Assembly (NCBI GenBank): GCA_027604505.1
Contig: JADIIX010000014.1
Coordinates: forward strand, 180,781 to 244,780
Source: Gonapodya sp. JEL0774
Lineage: Eukaryota; Monoblepharomycota; Monoblepharidomycetes; Monoblepharidales; Gonapodyaceae
Reading direction: 5' to 3'
DNA: 64,000 nucleotides
The position numbers and the translations under genes were made by a program. Shown here piece by piece: positions 22,977 through 35,748 of this stretch (within the stretch, counting starts at the first letter, position 1; the number at the start of each line of letters is the position of its first letter). The notes below the pieces were generated by a model. That model did not search any database. It had not been told where the DNA came from and saw nothing but the letters and a program-made list of their open reading frames with translations.

Positions 22977-24838
22977 ATGGTCAACTCATGGACGCCATCG
23001 CGAGCGGTGCTCGCTTTCGGAATCGCAGCGACAATTTTTATTTCAATTCTGTTTCTTTTTGCCGACGACCTCGTTCTTCTGCGGAGCAGGGAGTGCGAGT
23101 CGAAGCCACTTCCTGCCCTCCATCGCCTGGACCAGCCCAACGCTGTGGGGCCTGCTGACCCGTTGGGGGATCAAAGTGTGTTCTGGGACCGACACAGTGC
23201 CGTTTTTTCGCTCATGTTTCGGTTTAATCGGGTAAGCAATTTGCCAACGGGGTGATGTGGGGGTGAAGACTCTCGAGAACGCCATTTTTCACATTCTGCC
23301 ATCCATCATTACCCCACCGGGATGCCGATGGAATTAGAATCAATATGTTTGTCAGAATCTGTACTCCCTGGGGGGTGCCCCTTCAGGAGACGGTGTCTGG
23401 CCAGTGTGCTTTGATGGATGGGACCGCATGACGTACACCAACCCTTCCCGCCTGCCCGAATGGCTGACTTTCAAACCGAAACCCAAACACGGCCGTCGAG
23501 ACCTCTTCGAGTCATCGGAGGCCGCTGAGGCAAGCGCCCCCGTCGTGGAAGCACCACAACGTGCGTCTCCACACGGATTTCCCCTATCTCGACGGACAGT
23601 CAACGAACAGGTTTATTTCCGACCTGGCGTTGCGCTGGGCGGCTTGGACAGGTACAATGGCGGTCTTGAGCGGGTGCCTGAACCCATGATCCGCCCCAAC
23701 GAAACCTACAGCGGGCTTCAGCAAGCCTCCGAGTTTGGTCTCCCGGCGAGTCAGAAGGAGCTCGGTAATGACCCACCATGTGTGGTTTATACCTTTGGCG
23801 TGGACTGGGATTTCAGTTGGGAGGATGAGTTTCACAACATGACCGGGTGTGAGACACACTCGTGAGTTGGCAAAGTTGGATGTCGGGTTGTGCTCAACCC
23901 ACCACCCGTTAAAACACCGTGCCTCCTTGCTTTCGCCGTGAAATTGTCTCTACCAGGTTTGACCCATCAATGAGAATGGAGAGCCACTACCGAGGGAGGA
24001 ACCAATGGTTCTGGAGTGAGTCCAGACGTCTTTTCCCGCTCTCCCCAGAAGCACCTCCAACCGCCCCATCTTCATCTTCCACCTCCCCAGACATTGGCCT
24101 TTCCTCGGAATCCACTCAATTTAACGGCGTCGGTCTCCGCACCGGACAGGCCGACTTGTGGCAGGTGCTGACCCTCAAGGACCACATGGAGACGCTCGGT
24201 CACAAACATATCAACTTGTTGAAAATCGATATCGAGGGACATGAGTGGGATGCGTTGGCGAGGGCCCTTGCGGATGGCGTGCTGGACAATGTGGAGCAGG
24301 TATGTACAATGGAAGTGGAGAAGACTATGCCTCCCTCGTATCAACTTGCAACTCAAATAAATTCGCAAATTTTCCCGCCCGCTTCATCCTTCACTCTTCA
24401 GGTTCTCTTCGAAGTCCATATGTTCGACGACTTCTTCCGGAAATGGAAACCCCAACCCCCCGGATCCGAAACCACCGGCAGCGAAGCCACACCTTCCCCC
24501 ATACCAACTCCGCCTCAAAACGAAGACTTGCGTGTCATCGAAGGATTGCTGGGATGGGTGGATTTATTGGACCAATTTGAGAAGAGTGGCTTTTCCCAGT
24601 ACTATCATCATACCAACCCCATGTCGATTCAATCGATTTATGGACCTGATAGAGGTAAGCTGTGTGAGGAAGAGCGGTAGAGCTTTGAGACATGAGGATG
24701 GGGGCGTGAACCCAGTTTTGCCGTTGCGAACGCATTCCCCACATTCACTGCGGTTTCTAATCCATGCGACCACATCCCCCAGATATCAACAACCTGCCCT
24801 GCTGCTTCGAGCTCGCCTTTGTGAGGACGAAGCGATGA
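22977..24838 (+). CDS. membrane-anchored FkbM / METTL24-type methyltransferase, paralogue 1
   Basis: Six exons: 22977-23231, 23356-23861, 23957-24015, 24091-24299, 24402-24654, 24783-24838; about 445 aa. Residues ~10-28 (VLAFGIAATIFISILFLFA) form a signal anchor, so a type II membrane protein facing the secretory lumen is likely. The conserved core holds WPVCFDGW, YTFGVDWDFSWEDEF, GCETHSFDPS, ESHYRGRNQWFW, LLKIDIEGHEWDAL (the SAM-dependent FkbM signature), VLFEVHMF and the C-terminal LPCCFELAF. Between residues ~105 and ~210 is a variable, presumably lumenal linker. Family knowledge: FkbM-type enzymes O-methylate sugars or polyketides; METTL24-like proteins are uncharacterised. It has two close paralogues at 46622-48406 and 48523-50455 that share three intron positions and the 59-nt and 209-nt exons. 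Confidence 0.85.
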
Positions 24839-25502
24839 AAGTGGGAGCTTAGTGGGCCGATACACACGCGTTTGGTGCTCGAGTGTGACTTTTGGTATTG
24901 GGTGGTGCTCAGTTGAAGCTGTTGAGGAGGTAGAATGACGGAGTGGTGGGCGATGCGAGGAGCTCCTTGCCGCTGCGCGAGGTGCGCATTGTGGAGTGGT
25001 CGCATAACAATTAGAGCTGTTTTGGGGTTTGGACACTTTTACATTCGGTCGACAAGTCACCCTGCTACTACTCTCTGGGGAAGTCCCGCTGGATTTGTCG
25101 GAATGGGTTGGTGGGGGGCACCTTCTGCGCGTCATCTGGCGTCTCAAGTATGATGTAGATATGTACCACGGGGTCACCAGTCACAAAACATATGATCTTT
25201 CGCACATCATTTACACTTATAACACGAGTGAAAATGACGTAAATTGCGCAGAATCCCCTGCACGAGCAATAGCATAATGGGTACTCGCCACCAGGGACTT
25301 CGAGATACCTACAAGAGAGCCACAAGGGAGCTATCACAGAGACAAATCTAAAGCGCTATAATGTAGAGCATTTTTGCGCATCTGTACCAACCGCTGGTTC
25401 ACTCGTCGTCTGCAAAATTCCAAAATGGTGAAGTCCCACCACAAGCCCACCGAACCAGCACTAGCACTCCTTCCACAATCCGCTGAGTTGAACTCTCACT
25501 CT
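24839..25502. other. convergent intergenic region
   Basis: About 660 bp between two convergent genes (FkbM-1 and the RGG-rich protein). No gene seen. Confidence 0.4.
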
Positions 25503-28211
25503 TCACATCGCCAACAACTCGTCAAGCCCATCCCCGCCTTCCATTTCCCCATCCCATCCCATCTTCGTCCCACCCGACGCAACTGCACCCGCACCCGCAC
25601 CGCCTCTGCCCCTGCCCCTCCCCCTTCCCGACCCACCACGTGGAGATCCCCGCACAGCACTGCCACCCCGCCCCCGTGTCGTGGAGGGTCCTCTGTACCA
25701 CGAGCCTGACCCCGTGGTGGGCGACATAGGGGCTCCACCGCCACCGCCGCCCGCGAGCAGATCATCCAGTTCGTCCCCTGACGTCTCCGCAGCACTTGGT
25801 GCGGCTGGTGCCGCTTGGGGCTGCGAGTGTCCCTCGCCGTCTGGTTGGGCGAGCACCTTGCTGACCGAGCCCTGGTCTTGCCCATCCCACCCGCCACTCC
25901 CCGAGGATGCCGTGGCCGACGCACGGATCTGCGTTGTTGTGGGTGCCTGGATCTCTGCATGGCCACTCGCGAATCCACTGGTTCCCGAGGGAACCCACTC
26001 TTCAGCGTCCAGGTTCCACCCTCTACTCGCCACGCCCGTGCCCATTCCCATTCCCGTGGCTACGGCGACCGTGTCCTGCCCTGCATCCATCTCCACGCCT
26101 ACAGCTCCGGCCCCAGGCAAAGACCCGCCCAGTATCTCCGGCGGCACGTACCACCCGTCCCCATTATCGTCCGAAAAGTCACTCTCCGGATCGCTCTCTA
26201 CATCCCACTGGTCCTCATCAAGGTGTTGGTCCTGTCCCGGTGTCGCGTACGTGTACCCTCCGTTCGACGCCCCCAGGTACCGGTACCCGTAGGTCGAGTC
26301 CGGCGTATCCCACGACTCTGCGTGCCACTTTGAAGTCGACGCCGTGGCCGTGGCCGACGGGGGATAGGCCTGGGGTGTGTTTGCGTTCCGCCACCGGAAT
26401 GGACGGCTGGTGGTGTGGTGGGTGGGCTCGCCGTCGTAGCCGTAGCCAGAGGCGTACCCGGACCCTGACGCGGATCTGGATGCGTACCCATACTGTGACT
26501 GGGCTTGAAACGAGTTGTACTGCCCGTATCGCCCCTGTCCATGTCCCTGTTGACTTTCTCCTGGCCCCCTACCCCCAACGTACCTCCCAACCCCCTGCTG
26601 TCCGCCACCGCCCCCGCCATTACCGTATCCATCGTAGCGCCCCGTGTCTTGCCCACCCCGAGTACCAGAGGCGGCGGCGGCGGTCCTGTCGATGGACGCG
26701 TTGGCGAGGCGGGAGCCGAGGTTGGCGAGGTCGACGGAGAAGAGGGAGGAGAGGTAGGCGGAAGCCTGACGGGGGGAAGGGTGGGGGCGAGTGTGGAGAG
26801 CGAGGGTGAGGGAGGGGTTAGGCGGTGGTTGTTTGGTGTACGAGGTGAGTTGATGATCGACCGTGTCCGCATTGATAAATGGACTTTCCGGGGCGGCACA
26901 GCATTGTCACCACACACACGCGACGCCAACACATTCCAGCCTCGCACAGGTCCCACACGCTCATTGCCTCCTGACTGGTTCTGATCCTCACCACCCTCTC
27001 ACAGTTCCCCATCCATCACCAAAACCATTCTCCACCATCGCCACTCCCCCACTACCCCACTTCCAGCACCGGACCCACCTCTCTCTCACTCTCACTCGTT
27101 GCTTTGTCGCTCTGATTCCCGAGTCCGAGTCCCGGCCCTGTCCCGGCCCAGTCGAGGTCGTTGTTCTGGTAAGGGTCGGAGGTGTGGGATGGTGTGGATG
27201 GTGGTTGGGCGTGTTGGGCTGGCCGGGGGTGGTGGGGATGTGGTGGGGGAAGGGGAGAGGTGGTCAGATACGGAGGGTTGGGGAGCGATGAGAGTTCACG
27301 TCCAGACTACCAGTGCGGTGTATTGGTGGCGACGTGGGTCTGTGCCGGCACCGTCACTTGTCTCTCTACCCCTCGGAGTATCCGCCAGAGAGCTTTTCAC
27401 AGCCACGCACACCCAGATCGTGCAATCCTTATTCCTCTTTGATGCACTGGACATTTCGACTGTACTCACCCCATGCAATCATCTGCTCGGCCAGTTCTCG
27501 TGCCTCTTGATCGTCGTCCTCCGCGGGGCCGACGGAACCGCTGTAGGGATCCGCGCCTGCAGAATCCTCGCGGTACCTCCATTCATTAGATTCGATCTTT
27601 CGTCTTGCGTAAGGGTTGCTGAGAGGTGGGTGGACGTCAGTAGGTGAGGGAACTGTGTTGGAGTCGGTGTTGGACGTGTTGGTGTTGGAAGAGCGGAACC
27701 TGAGGGCACCCGAGCTGGACGCTGTTCTCGCTTCGAGATCGTCGCCGTCCAAGTCCTCCGAGGTGGACGTGGGTCCAGGATACGGACCGTGTGTGGTGCG
27801 TGGATCTGCCTGACCGTCCCGGCTCTGACTCCACCCGCCGCCCCGACCACCGCCCCTACCCGCCGCGGAGCCTCTTCCCGCTCCCACGCCTCGTGCAACG
27901 AAGCCACCACGAGCGTCGTGGCTCGAAATATTTGCATTCGCGTTGAGGTTCGAGTTAAGATTGTTTGTCTGGTTTGCGTTCTGGATTTGGACCCCGCGAC
28001 CTGCCGCGCGTTGTTTTTCTGCGTACTGGACAAAGCGAGCGGGATCGTATGAGTTGGTGAGAGAACCAGGTGTCCCACTACGTGACTCCCGCTTCCCCGT
28101 TCCACCTGCCTCCACGTCACCGCAACAGCACCCCCTCGGTTTACCCGATTAGCCTAAGGCGAGTTCACGCACTCGTCGCGATGCTTCCTGTTTGTGTGGA
28201 TCCGGTCGCAT
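25503..28211 (-). CDS. low-complexity aromatic- and RGG-rich protein, probable RNA-binding or condensate protein
   Basis: Proposed exons from 28211: 28211-28173, 28109-27470, 27218-27079, 26765-25503; about 693 aa, in frame throughout. The N-terminal part has SYDPARFVQYAEKQRAAGRG, a GRGSAAGRGGGRGGGW box and NPYARRKIESNEWRYRED then EARELAEQMIAW. The middle is YGY/GYASG-rich (around 26280-26560 in minus reading). The C-terminus has GRGGSAVRG..GRGRGRGRGG, then an acidic end DGLDELLA. Such Tyr/Gly plus RGG composition is typical of phase-separating RNA-binding proteins, but no RRM or other fold is visible. The first exon (13 codons, ATG at 28211) is inferred, since the 28109 exon itself has no ATG. 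The 313-nt last intron is longer than usual, so an extra small exon near 26770-26890 is possible. Family not recognised. Confidence 0.55.
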
Positions 28212-28388
28212 TTCAATTCGCTTCTTTGTGGGTGCGTTCCGGATTTGGGGTAGCTGCTTTGGTCACACCATTATGCCTCAAAAGGTGGTGCTCTCGAAGC
28301 AGCAGCACCGGCAATTCTGATTCGCGCGAACGAAAAATTTTTGTTTCAGCCATATCACACCAGCAACAAGCTGGGTGTTTCCTGCTTG

Positions 28389-28515
28389 TTGGAGCTTGAG
28401 ACAATTCTCACTCCTTCCAACTGACTTACCTGATACCTCATACTTGGTGACACACAACTTAAAAATCATTTTTTGTACTGTTTGATTGATATTCAATAAC
28501 AGAAGTATATGAGAC
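28389..28515 (+). repeat. dispersed repeat copy A, edge of CpG-poor block
   Basis: It shares with 59107-59241, in the same orientation, GTTGGAG, ACTCCTTCC, ACTTACC, CACAACTTAA, TTTGTACTGTTTGATTGAT and ACCCAAAC, in the same order. Copy A has one extra insert of about 11 bp. Confidence 0.7.
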
Positions 28516-30284
28516 CCAAACGTTCAATAATATCAGTTGTGTTTGCAGATACACCAATGTGTAATGAGTTTCTGTGAACTGTTGTGACTTCAGAATTCAG
28601 ATTGTGGTGAACAGGGCTGTCAGCAGTGGGCACTCTAGGAATATATAATTGTATGACTTATCCAGTACACAATACCATTTACAGATACATTAGAAGTCTG
28701 ACATATGTACCAGGTACCAGGTATGCTCTGGGGACAGTATACCGTACATTTCCACCTATTGGATCTTTCCAAACTCTCTTCAACCGCCCACCTCCCCTGC
28801 CCTGCCCCCTGTCCCCCAATGTCTGTACACACCCTACCAGCACCTGAATTTATCATACTGGTCATCTCACTTGTCCCTCCCTGCACATGAACCACCCCAC
28901 AGCCATAGATGCAGCATCTAGATACTCCTCAGATCTTTAGCATCAGAGAGTGTGGTACAGGCAAATGCAGATATTGCCAAAGCTGTGGTAGTGGCCATGG
29001 CAAGTGCCAGGCGTGTGATCAAGTATTTGGAGTTGTGCGACCTCATGAAGTGGGTTTGTACATAGGGGGTTAATGACAGTGTATGGCTCAGTGCAGTAGG
29101 ACCAGGTGGCATGAGAAGGGGGGAGTTTTGCCAGGGCTCTGGTACATCTTCTTGTGTTTGGTTGGGTCAGTCCAGGTGCAGGTTGAATTGCTAGAGATCA
29201 GAGAGGAGGTGGGAGAGGAGAGCCAGGTTGGTGTAGTGGAAGGTGGAGTGGAAGTGTGATTAACACAAAGGAGGTGTAGGCAATGAGTGAGGGTGTAGAG
29301 TGTGTGGTAGGGAGCCAGCTGTTAGGTGTAATACTGTGTGTCATTAGGCAAGGTTGATCTGCAAAGACAGGGACATGCCACACTTCCAACCTGCCAAGGA
29401 CATGCCATATCCTCCTCGTTCTTGGCTCTGTGCATCTCAAGCACCAGCACCTCTTCCTCTCTCTGGATCCTGCTCTCTTGTGTCCCTACCCTTCAGTCGA
29501 TAATGGAAGAAGAATTTCTTAAAGTTGGTGACAGTGTTTGACACGACACCCAGGGTGTTGGAGCAGGCCAGAAGAACCTAGAACTAGTACCACAACAACG
29601 AATGTACTTGTTTGCCCTTCAGGGCATTTGTTTTGTTTGTGCAAAACAAAGTTTAGTAAGGGCCACACAATCACTTTTACTGAGCACGTTATTGCTTGTG
29701 GCCACTCCCTCAGGATGTTTCCTGAGTGAAAGATCAATTGTGGAAGCTTTGTACTTTGTTCCACTGTCCTTTTCTTATTGTTTCTGTTGGCTTTTTCTGT
29801 ATTCGTATTTAGTGTCCTCCAGTACCAGGGTGCAGCTTGTTCTACAACCTCTCTGTCCCCCAGGATCCCACAGACCCTTGACTCATCACGTCTGTAACTA
29901 CAATATTCCTTTTTCCCTTCTCCAATTTGTGTAAGTTCTTAACTGTAAACTCAGATATGAAAATGTCAATTATTGGGATGTCAAAACCTTGTGTCCCATG
30001 TGATCAGGACTTGTCAGTGTTCTGTCTGGGTTCCATCCCTGAACCCGCAACTCCAACCAATTCCAGTTTTACCCAAGACACCTTCCTGCCAGCAAATGAC
30101 CATGCCCATGCACCTCTTGTCATGTCCCTTCAAAAATGCTGGACTTTCAAGTGTTGTACACCACAGGACCAGACATGTCACTCCAATTCTGCGAAACATA
30201 GATTAAGCTATGTGGTGGTGTGGAGGGACTGTGCATTGTGGCATTAAGCCACAACCTCACACACATGGGACAAGAGCAATCGCT

Positions 30285-30395
30285 GCTACATCTGTCCCAG
30301 GTGAGCCAAGCACTGATGGGCTATGATTGTTTACTGTTCATATTCTCATTGTGAATACATATTGTTTGCTACATCTGTCCCATTTCTCATTGTGA
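30285..30395 (+). repeat. short local duplication inside CpG-poor block
   Basis: GCTACATCTGTCCCA occurs at 30285-30299 and again at 30368-30382. TCTCATTGTGA also occurs twice nearby (from about 30344 and about 30385). The spacing is about 83 bp for the first pair. Confidence 0.5.
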
Positions 30396-33310
30396 CGATT
30401 ATAGACTATTTGAGTCTTACTGGCCTGACAGGACACGTCAACTAGGTGGACAAGAGGAAGTGACAACAAATGGGAAAGCCTCAAAACTTGATAAGGGGAA
30501 GCCACATTGACCACTGGACGTAAAACGGGGGGGAATTCTTGACTGCTCACATGAGTTCAAAGAAAAGCATCAGCTGGGAAAGGTCGGGAGTCTGCTGGAC
30601 ACTGCGTCAGTAGATTGCTCCCACAACCGATGGGCAGAGAAGGGGAACATCAAAACTCCTCAGCTGTGAGCAAGACGTAAATGTGTCATTCATTGATGGG
30701 TGATGGAAGTTCGTGGTAATGGATATAGAAAATGCATAAGCAAGTGTTCTTTCTGACAGAGAACAAATATGCGGCAGTGGCACATTTACGTTCATACTTC
30801 CAAAAGGTGAGAAACAAAATTATATATTCATGGCATACAGATTCTATATGTTGAATAACAGCCTACCATGTCTAATGGTCTTGTAATCTTCACCACATCA
30901 CCCAGCTTGAGCCCCAGGTATCTTGCCACTGTGTCTGATGGCAAGATCCTGGGCAGCTGGGACTGAATGAGGCCACTATAAAAGCAAAGTTGGTTGAGTA
31001 TGCGATTGGGATTTCAAGGCATCTTCACTCACTATCGACTCAGTAGCACACCTTTCTCATTCTGAGAAAGTACATTGTGTCGGAGAACAAGTTCATGATG
31101 GGTTATGTTCACAATTACTTCCAATTTGTGGAAGAATTGGAGGTCATAATTGCAAACGTTGGCAAAAGGCCCTTGCAGCCTTTATGCAGGGGTGAGGGAA
31201 GGACCATCCATCCCGATTTTTTCAATTATCAGAATCAACACTGGACAAACACATTCCACAAACCTTTATCGCAGAGTTAGTTAGAGCTCCGAAGACAACG
31301 ATAGCCTTTGCGATGCTTCTGGTGACCATCTGCTCCAAGTATCCTCTGACCTCCAGAATTCCAAGTGTGTGGGCAAAGAATACCGCTATTTCGGAGTTGT
31401 TAGAGTCATTGAATGCCACTATTGTCAGCTTAGACCTCCTGGGAAGGATCAGAAATGAGGAATCGGAAGTGGCAATGTCATGGGAGGGAAAGGAAGTGAG
31501 ATCACGCATTCGCACACAACTCAAACAATCACTTGGAACGCTTTTGTGGCTCACTTAATGGCTTGTTTGGGAAAAGTGTTTGTTTCCCTCATGACCTCCT
31601 TGACTGACTTGGCAATTTCAATCTCATCCACCGAGTACCCCTTTAATCAGTTGCAGTGGATTCAGGATATGCAGGCCATATGTGTTATAAGAAGTTCATG
31701 CTTTGGCGATGCTTACCCGGTCTACAAGCATCTCCAGGATCGCTGTTGAGAAGATGTGGGACAAGTGGACCAGTCAACAAGAGCACACTAATTCACAGAA
31801 CAGTAATCACTTTGGGAGTACGAACTTTTCCTCATCCTCACAAGCTTGTTGTTCTCAAGTGTTGCGTCCATTGGTTTCAGTATTTGGTTGTTGGTGATTG
31901 AAGGGCTGAGCCATTCTGTGATAATGAGAGTATTATAACACAACATTACAGTAATAATACTATTAACAGAATCTCCTCCAGTTGTTCATTTTTTCACGTC
32001 ATCCTTTCTGTTGAGTGCGGTTTTGTGACTTTTATGTCTGCTGCGACCAAAAAGTGCCGCCCATCACATAGTTTTGGGTGAAAATGGAGATCCACATTGA
32101 TGTCCAGCTATTCACAACTCCAAACCATCTTCCACCACAGCTCTGAAGATCACCTGCAATCTGGTGAATCACCAATGACCTCTGTGGTTGGTGTGTCCAC
32201 GATGCATCTGCCGAGGGAGTTTGTAAGGACCGGTACCCTGTTTTGCCTCCTACTCTTGCACTCATTCGTGCCAGTCTCATTTCTTGCCACTCCATCTCAA
32301 TCCTCACCTTCTGATTTCACACCATGAGAGGGTCCCAACCTCATTCTTAAAAGTCTGTGGATTGTCTGAAGTAATCACAGTGCAGCTTTCAGAGTTGTTC
32401 ATGTTGAGAAGACACACTATGGGCCAGACTGGATATACATGTAGGAAGCCATATATCCATATGATACAACCTATGTCCAGATACATCAGATATCTGTCCT
32501 ACATCTACCAGTTAAGTCTCCTACTGGAGATCACACTCCAAAGAATTCAAAACACCGAACATCCCAAATCTTGCTCTGTCAACAACATCACATGAGCCTC
32601 ATGTGCCCTCTCCCTTGGTAGTGCATACGCAGCTGACTCCAAATTCACCAATGCTTGTGGGTTGTTGTCTGTGATTGCTTCTTGGCCCTTTCGTGCATGC
32701 ACATGTATCTTCTCAGGATCACAATGTCAAATCCTCCTTGTGCAAGTCTGCTTAACCCCACCACTGTCTCATTTGGTGCTCTGATGTCCAAACTTGCCCT
32801 GGCCTGGTGTCGTGGTACTGATACAGCCGTGGGCTACAGTACCTGGCCCCTGTGTCCTATATATGTATAGCCACTAGCTATTACAATAGACATCACTCCC
32901 CCGCTTCTTTCAGTTCCCTGTTCAGCCGGTCCAGTGTCAGACCTACTACACCGGTGCTCTTGGCTTCACACACCACAATCAATGTACCACAAGTGCACAC
33001 CAAGCCTGCCATCTCAACAAAATTTGGACACACTCTGTGTTTCACCTGTGTCCAGCCGCAATGAAGACACCAATCAATGCTAGATGGTCCACAATTATAA
33101 GCGGACTCTATGACTCTCGGCAGGCATTGCACATGTCTGGCAATTTTCTGGATCCGAGAATGACTGTGACAAATTCACTGCACTGAGCACTCTGCTATCC
33201 TGATGTTCCGTAAGCTCCCATAAGCGCAAATGTATGAAATACAAGAAGCCTTCATTATCAAATATAAGGGAGTTCAACGGTGTGTCAGTTTTACCGACAT
33301 CTTATTATTT

Positions 33311-34811
33311 TCATCGCTCCGTCACTACGCCTGCTTCGTCACGCGCGCTCCTATTCAACGATTGTTCGGGCAGCCGTGCCCAAACCCAGTTTCCAGGCTG
33401 TACATCCGAGTCTTCATTTCGTTTTCGCGGGAGCTGCACTATAGGCGGCGGATGCAAAGACAGTGGTACGATTGCACCAGTCCAAAAGTGCTTGAGGAGA
33501 TGCAGATCCATAGGGCCGTCGAGGATATTGAGATGTTGAAGAAGGAGTGAAGCACCATGGGGTGGAAGTAAGTACGCTGCCACAAAGAAGGTGAGCCTTC
33601 TGGAAGTAATCCTGATCTCAAATTAAGAGTATTATATACACCCACCGTGAGTGCACTTTGGCTCATGTGCGGGTCTTACACGGCCATCGACTCCAGACGC
33701 AATCATTTCGTCTGTTTGCTTCATTGCCGTCTCGAAGCAGTGACCTACGTACATAAGATCCCACCGGATGTTGGGTTGGGGTGCCTGGTGGTGTCGTTCT
33801 GCAGAGGACGGTCTAGTCTCCATGCTATTGAGGATTTTATTCAATATCCGCACAAGCTCTAACTCCAGATCGACGTCATCTTCCAGAATAAGCACTGGTC
33901 GCTTGTCTCCCGATTCGGTCGCTCGTATTTGAATTGCGTCCCACACACCACGGTGCGTCACGTAGCAACCGACCTCTCCTGCAGTCATTTGGTATCCTTC
34001 ATGAGATTTCATTTCAGGTCTCTTGCGTACCATTGGAGACGAATGATCGTGAGCCTCGACGAAGGAGAAGGGAAGATCGAGGAAGTTGAGCAGCTTTGAC
34101 ATTTGGTCCCGGCGGTCTGTTCGCTTTTTGAGCGAGATGACGTAAATAGAAGAAAATAAAAACGAAGAGTTGAGGAGAGGCGGATGGGGGTTGAGAGAAT
34201 CGTCGACAGCGACTGCTTCGTGGGTTGTCAGATCTTGTGTGGAGTTTTGCGTTGCTGGTGCTTCCAGTTTAGGAGGCCAACTACTGTCTAACCCCACGGA
34301 GAGGAAGTCATCGGATACCTGTTTTGGTTCGGTGCTTCGATCCATTGAGTTCCATGCTACTTTGGTGTCATGAACCTCGAGATATTCGGGAACGTCAAAG
34401 TTGGAGAGCAAGAGCCATGCTGTCCCCAGAGCAAACCCCAAGACAATTGGCACGAAAACAGTTCGATATAGAGTGCTGATCAAGAGCTTGCGGGACCGGG
34501 TTAAGCAGAAACTGCTGTTGGGAGGTGAAGGTGAGTTCGGGGAGACATCCAAATGCAGTTCCCCATCCGCGCTGCCACAGGTTACGAGCGAGATGATGGT
34601 CTCTTCTAGAGTCGGAGGCGCTGTAGGCGTCCAGGGATCTCGCTCAGATGTCGAAACCAGCGTGTTCAAGATGCCGATGAGCACCTCTGAACTCGCGATA
34701 CGATCGCCGAAATATCGGATGAGCAATTTTAGGCGTCAGTGCTTGTAAGCGCGCAAACTTTATCAATGCTCGCTTACCGTTCTTCTCTCGTGCATCTTCG
34801 CTCTGTGACAT
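33311..34811 (-). CDS. glycosyltransferase family 25 protein, type II membrane anchored
   Basis: Three exons: 34811-34778, 34686-33646, 33576-33311; about 446 aa. Exon 1 supplies the only good ATG (MSQSEDAREKN) and splices in phase into EVLIGILNTLV. The membrane anchor is around TVFVPIVLGFALGTAWLLL (residue ~85-105). GT25 core motifs are in order: IYVISLKKRTDRRDQM, MTAGEVGCYVTHRGVWDAI, PVLILEDDVDLELEL (acidic EDD metal/sugar-nucleotide site), WDLMYVGHC, and CTHAYLLPPHGA formed exactly across the last intron. Family members transfer galactose or other sugars (LPS galactosyltransferases, collagen galactosyltransferases). A Golgi role on secreted protein or glycan is inferred. Divergent from NDUFB3, whose ATG lies 137 bp away. 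Confidence 0.87.
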
Positions 34812-34947
34812 TAGAGTGCTAACGAGTTTGATTGTGCATCTGCGTCCGAAGAGTCGATGTTGGGCTCGGGTGCAGACGACCATGTGGACCACATGTGGTC
34901 CCTTCCCAGCCCACTTCAGAAAGTTCTCTCTCTTCACTAACAAAGCG
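34812..34947. promoter_or_regulatory. 136-bp divergent promoter between GT25 and NDUFB3
   Basis: The start codons at 34811 (minus) and 34948 (plus) leave only 136 bp, so the two genes must share regulatory DNA or overlap in their 5' leaders. No TATA box is evident. Confidence 0.5.
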
Positions 34948-35157
34948 ATGGGCTTCCTCCCACCAAAATTCTTGCGCGCGGCCCCACCCGCAGGCTACAA
35001 AAATCACTGGGCGCGTTATGACGCTTGGCGATACCACCCATTCTGGTCTTCCACCGCTACTTGGAGGAACGCGGCTCCGGGCCTCATTCCCGCCCTTGCA
35101 GTGTTCGCAGGATACGTAGTTTACGATAAGACTCAGGGCGGTGACGCCCACCATTGA
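34948..35157 (+). CDS. NADH dehydrogenase (complex I) B12-type accessory subunit, NDUFB3-like
   Basis: Single exon, 69 aa. DAWRYHPFWS and the following hydrophobic helix GLIPALAVFAGYVVYDK, with a short hydrophilic His-rich end, match the small single-pass NDUFB3/B12 subunit of the complex I membrane arm. The first ATG is used; the upstream part of the open frame begins with GTG and lacks similarity. Role: structural accessory subunit in the inner mitochondrial membrane. Identification rests on one conserved motif plus size and topology. Confidence 0.75.
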   Translation: MGFLPPKFLRAAPPAGYKNHWARYDAWRYHPFWSSTATWRNAAPGLIPALAVFAGYVVYDKTQGGDAHH

Positions 35158-35748
35158 GCGGTTTGCCTGGTTGGCCGAGGGAATTGTGCTGGTTCTGCTG
35201 CATTGAGTATGGACAATAGAATCGGGTGATGGCGGACTCTGCGCGTGCTCAGCATCTCGGAATGTCATTACGTTGGGAAATCGGACTACGATGGATCCCT
35301 ATGGTCCATGTGTCGGCGCATAAACAGGTGGAATTGATCGTGGAGGGTTGGGCAGTTTCGTGACGCAATCACCCCTTCAATCGAATCAAGAACTCCGCTT
35401 TGACCGACGACCGGACACTCATATAATGGACTTAGGGGTGCGATCGACAGCTCAACGCACGCCTCCTCGGCTTGTAGCATTTGCCACTACTTGTACATTG
35501 CCGGAACGAGCAAAGCCATCCCCGAATCGAAATTACACCTCCCTACAATATCTGACTGATCCAGAATGCTTGCGTCCGCACGTTGAGTGGAATTTGTTTC
35601 ACCATTCCGTCACACAAGAAAGAAATATCTGCTCTGTTTCTGTTTTGATCCTTCCTGGATATCAGTTCACATCACGTGACAAATAGTCTGACACAATAAG
35701 CCAATTCGGAAGAATTCGTTTATGAGTGCTTTTGACGATTGTACAGCA
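35158..35748. other. convergent intergenic region
   Basis: About 590 bp between NDUFB3 and the exostosin gene. The open frame near 35348-35686 has no recognisable motif or good start and is not called. Confidence 0.4.

Larger units (their letters stand above)
28389..33200. repeat. CpG-depleted, gene-free block; decayed repeat or mobile DNA
   Basis: About 4.8 kb with no gene model, no intact long frame and a composition unlike its neighbours. It is rich in TG and CA and almost without CpG: 28921-29400 contains only two CG dinucleotides by eye, against about twelve in the 120 bases 18841-18960. Its left edge (28389-28515) is a degenerate copy of 59107-59241. Edges are approximate. The simplest reading is an old transposon or retroelement eroded by methyl-cytosine deamination. 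A weak minus-strand frame at 31222-31554 is too short to call. Confidence 0.6.

Noticed and set aside
25681-26809. Long plus-strand open frames rich in Pro/Arg/Ser
   Set aside because: Antisense shadows of the Gly/Tyr/RGG-rich minus-strand gene; GC-rich low-complexity coding DNA opens the opposite frames.
31222-31554. 110-codon minus-strand frame in the CpG-poor block
   Set aside because: Partly protein-like, but isolated, without a domain match and in decayed repeat DNA.
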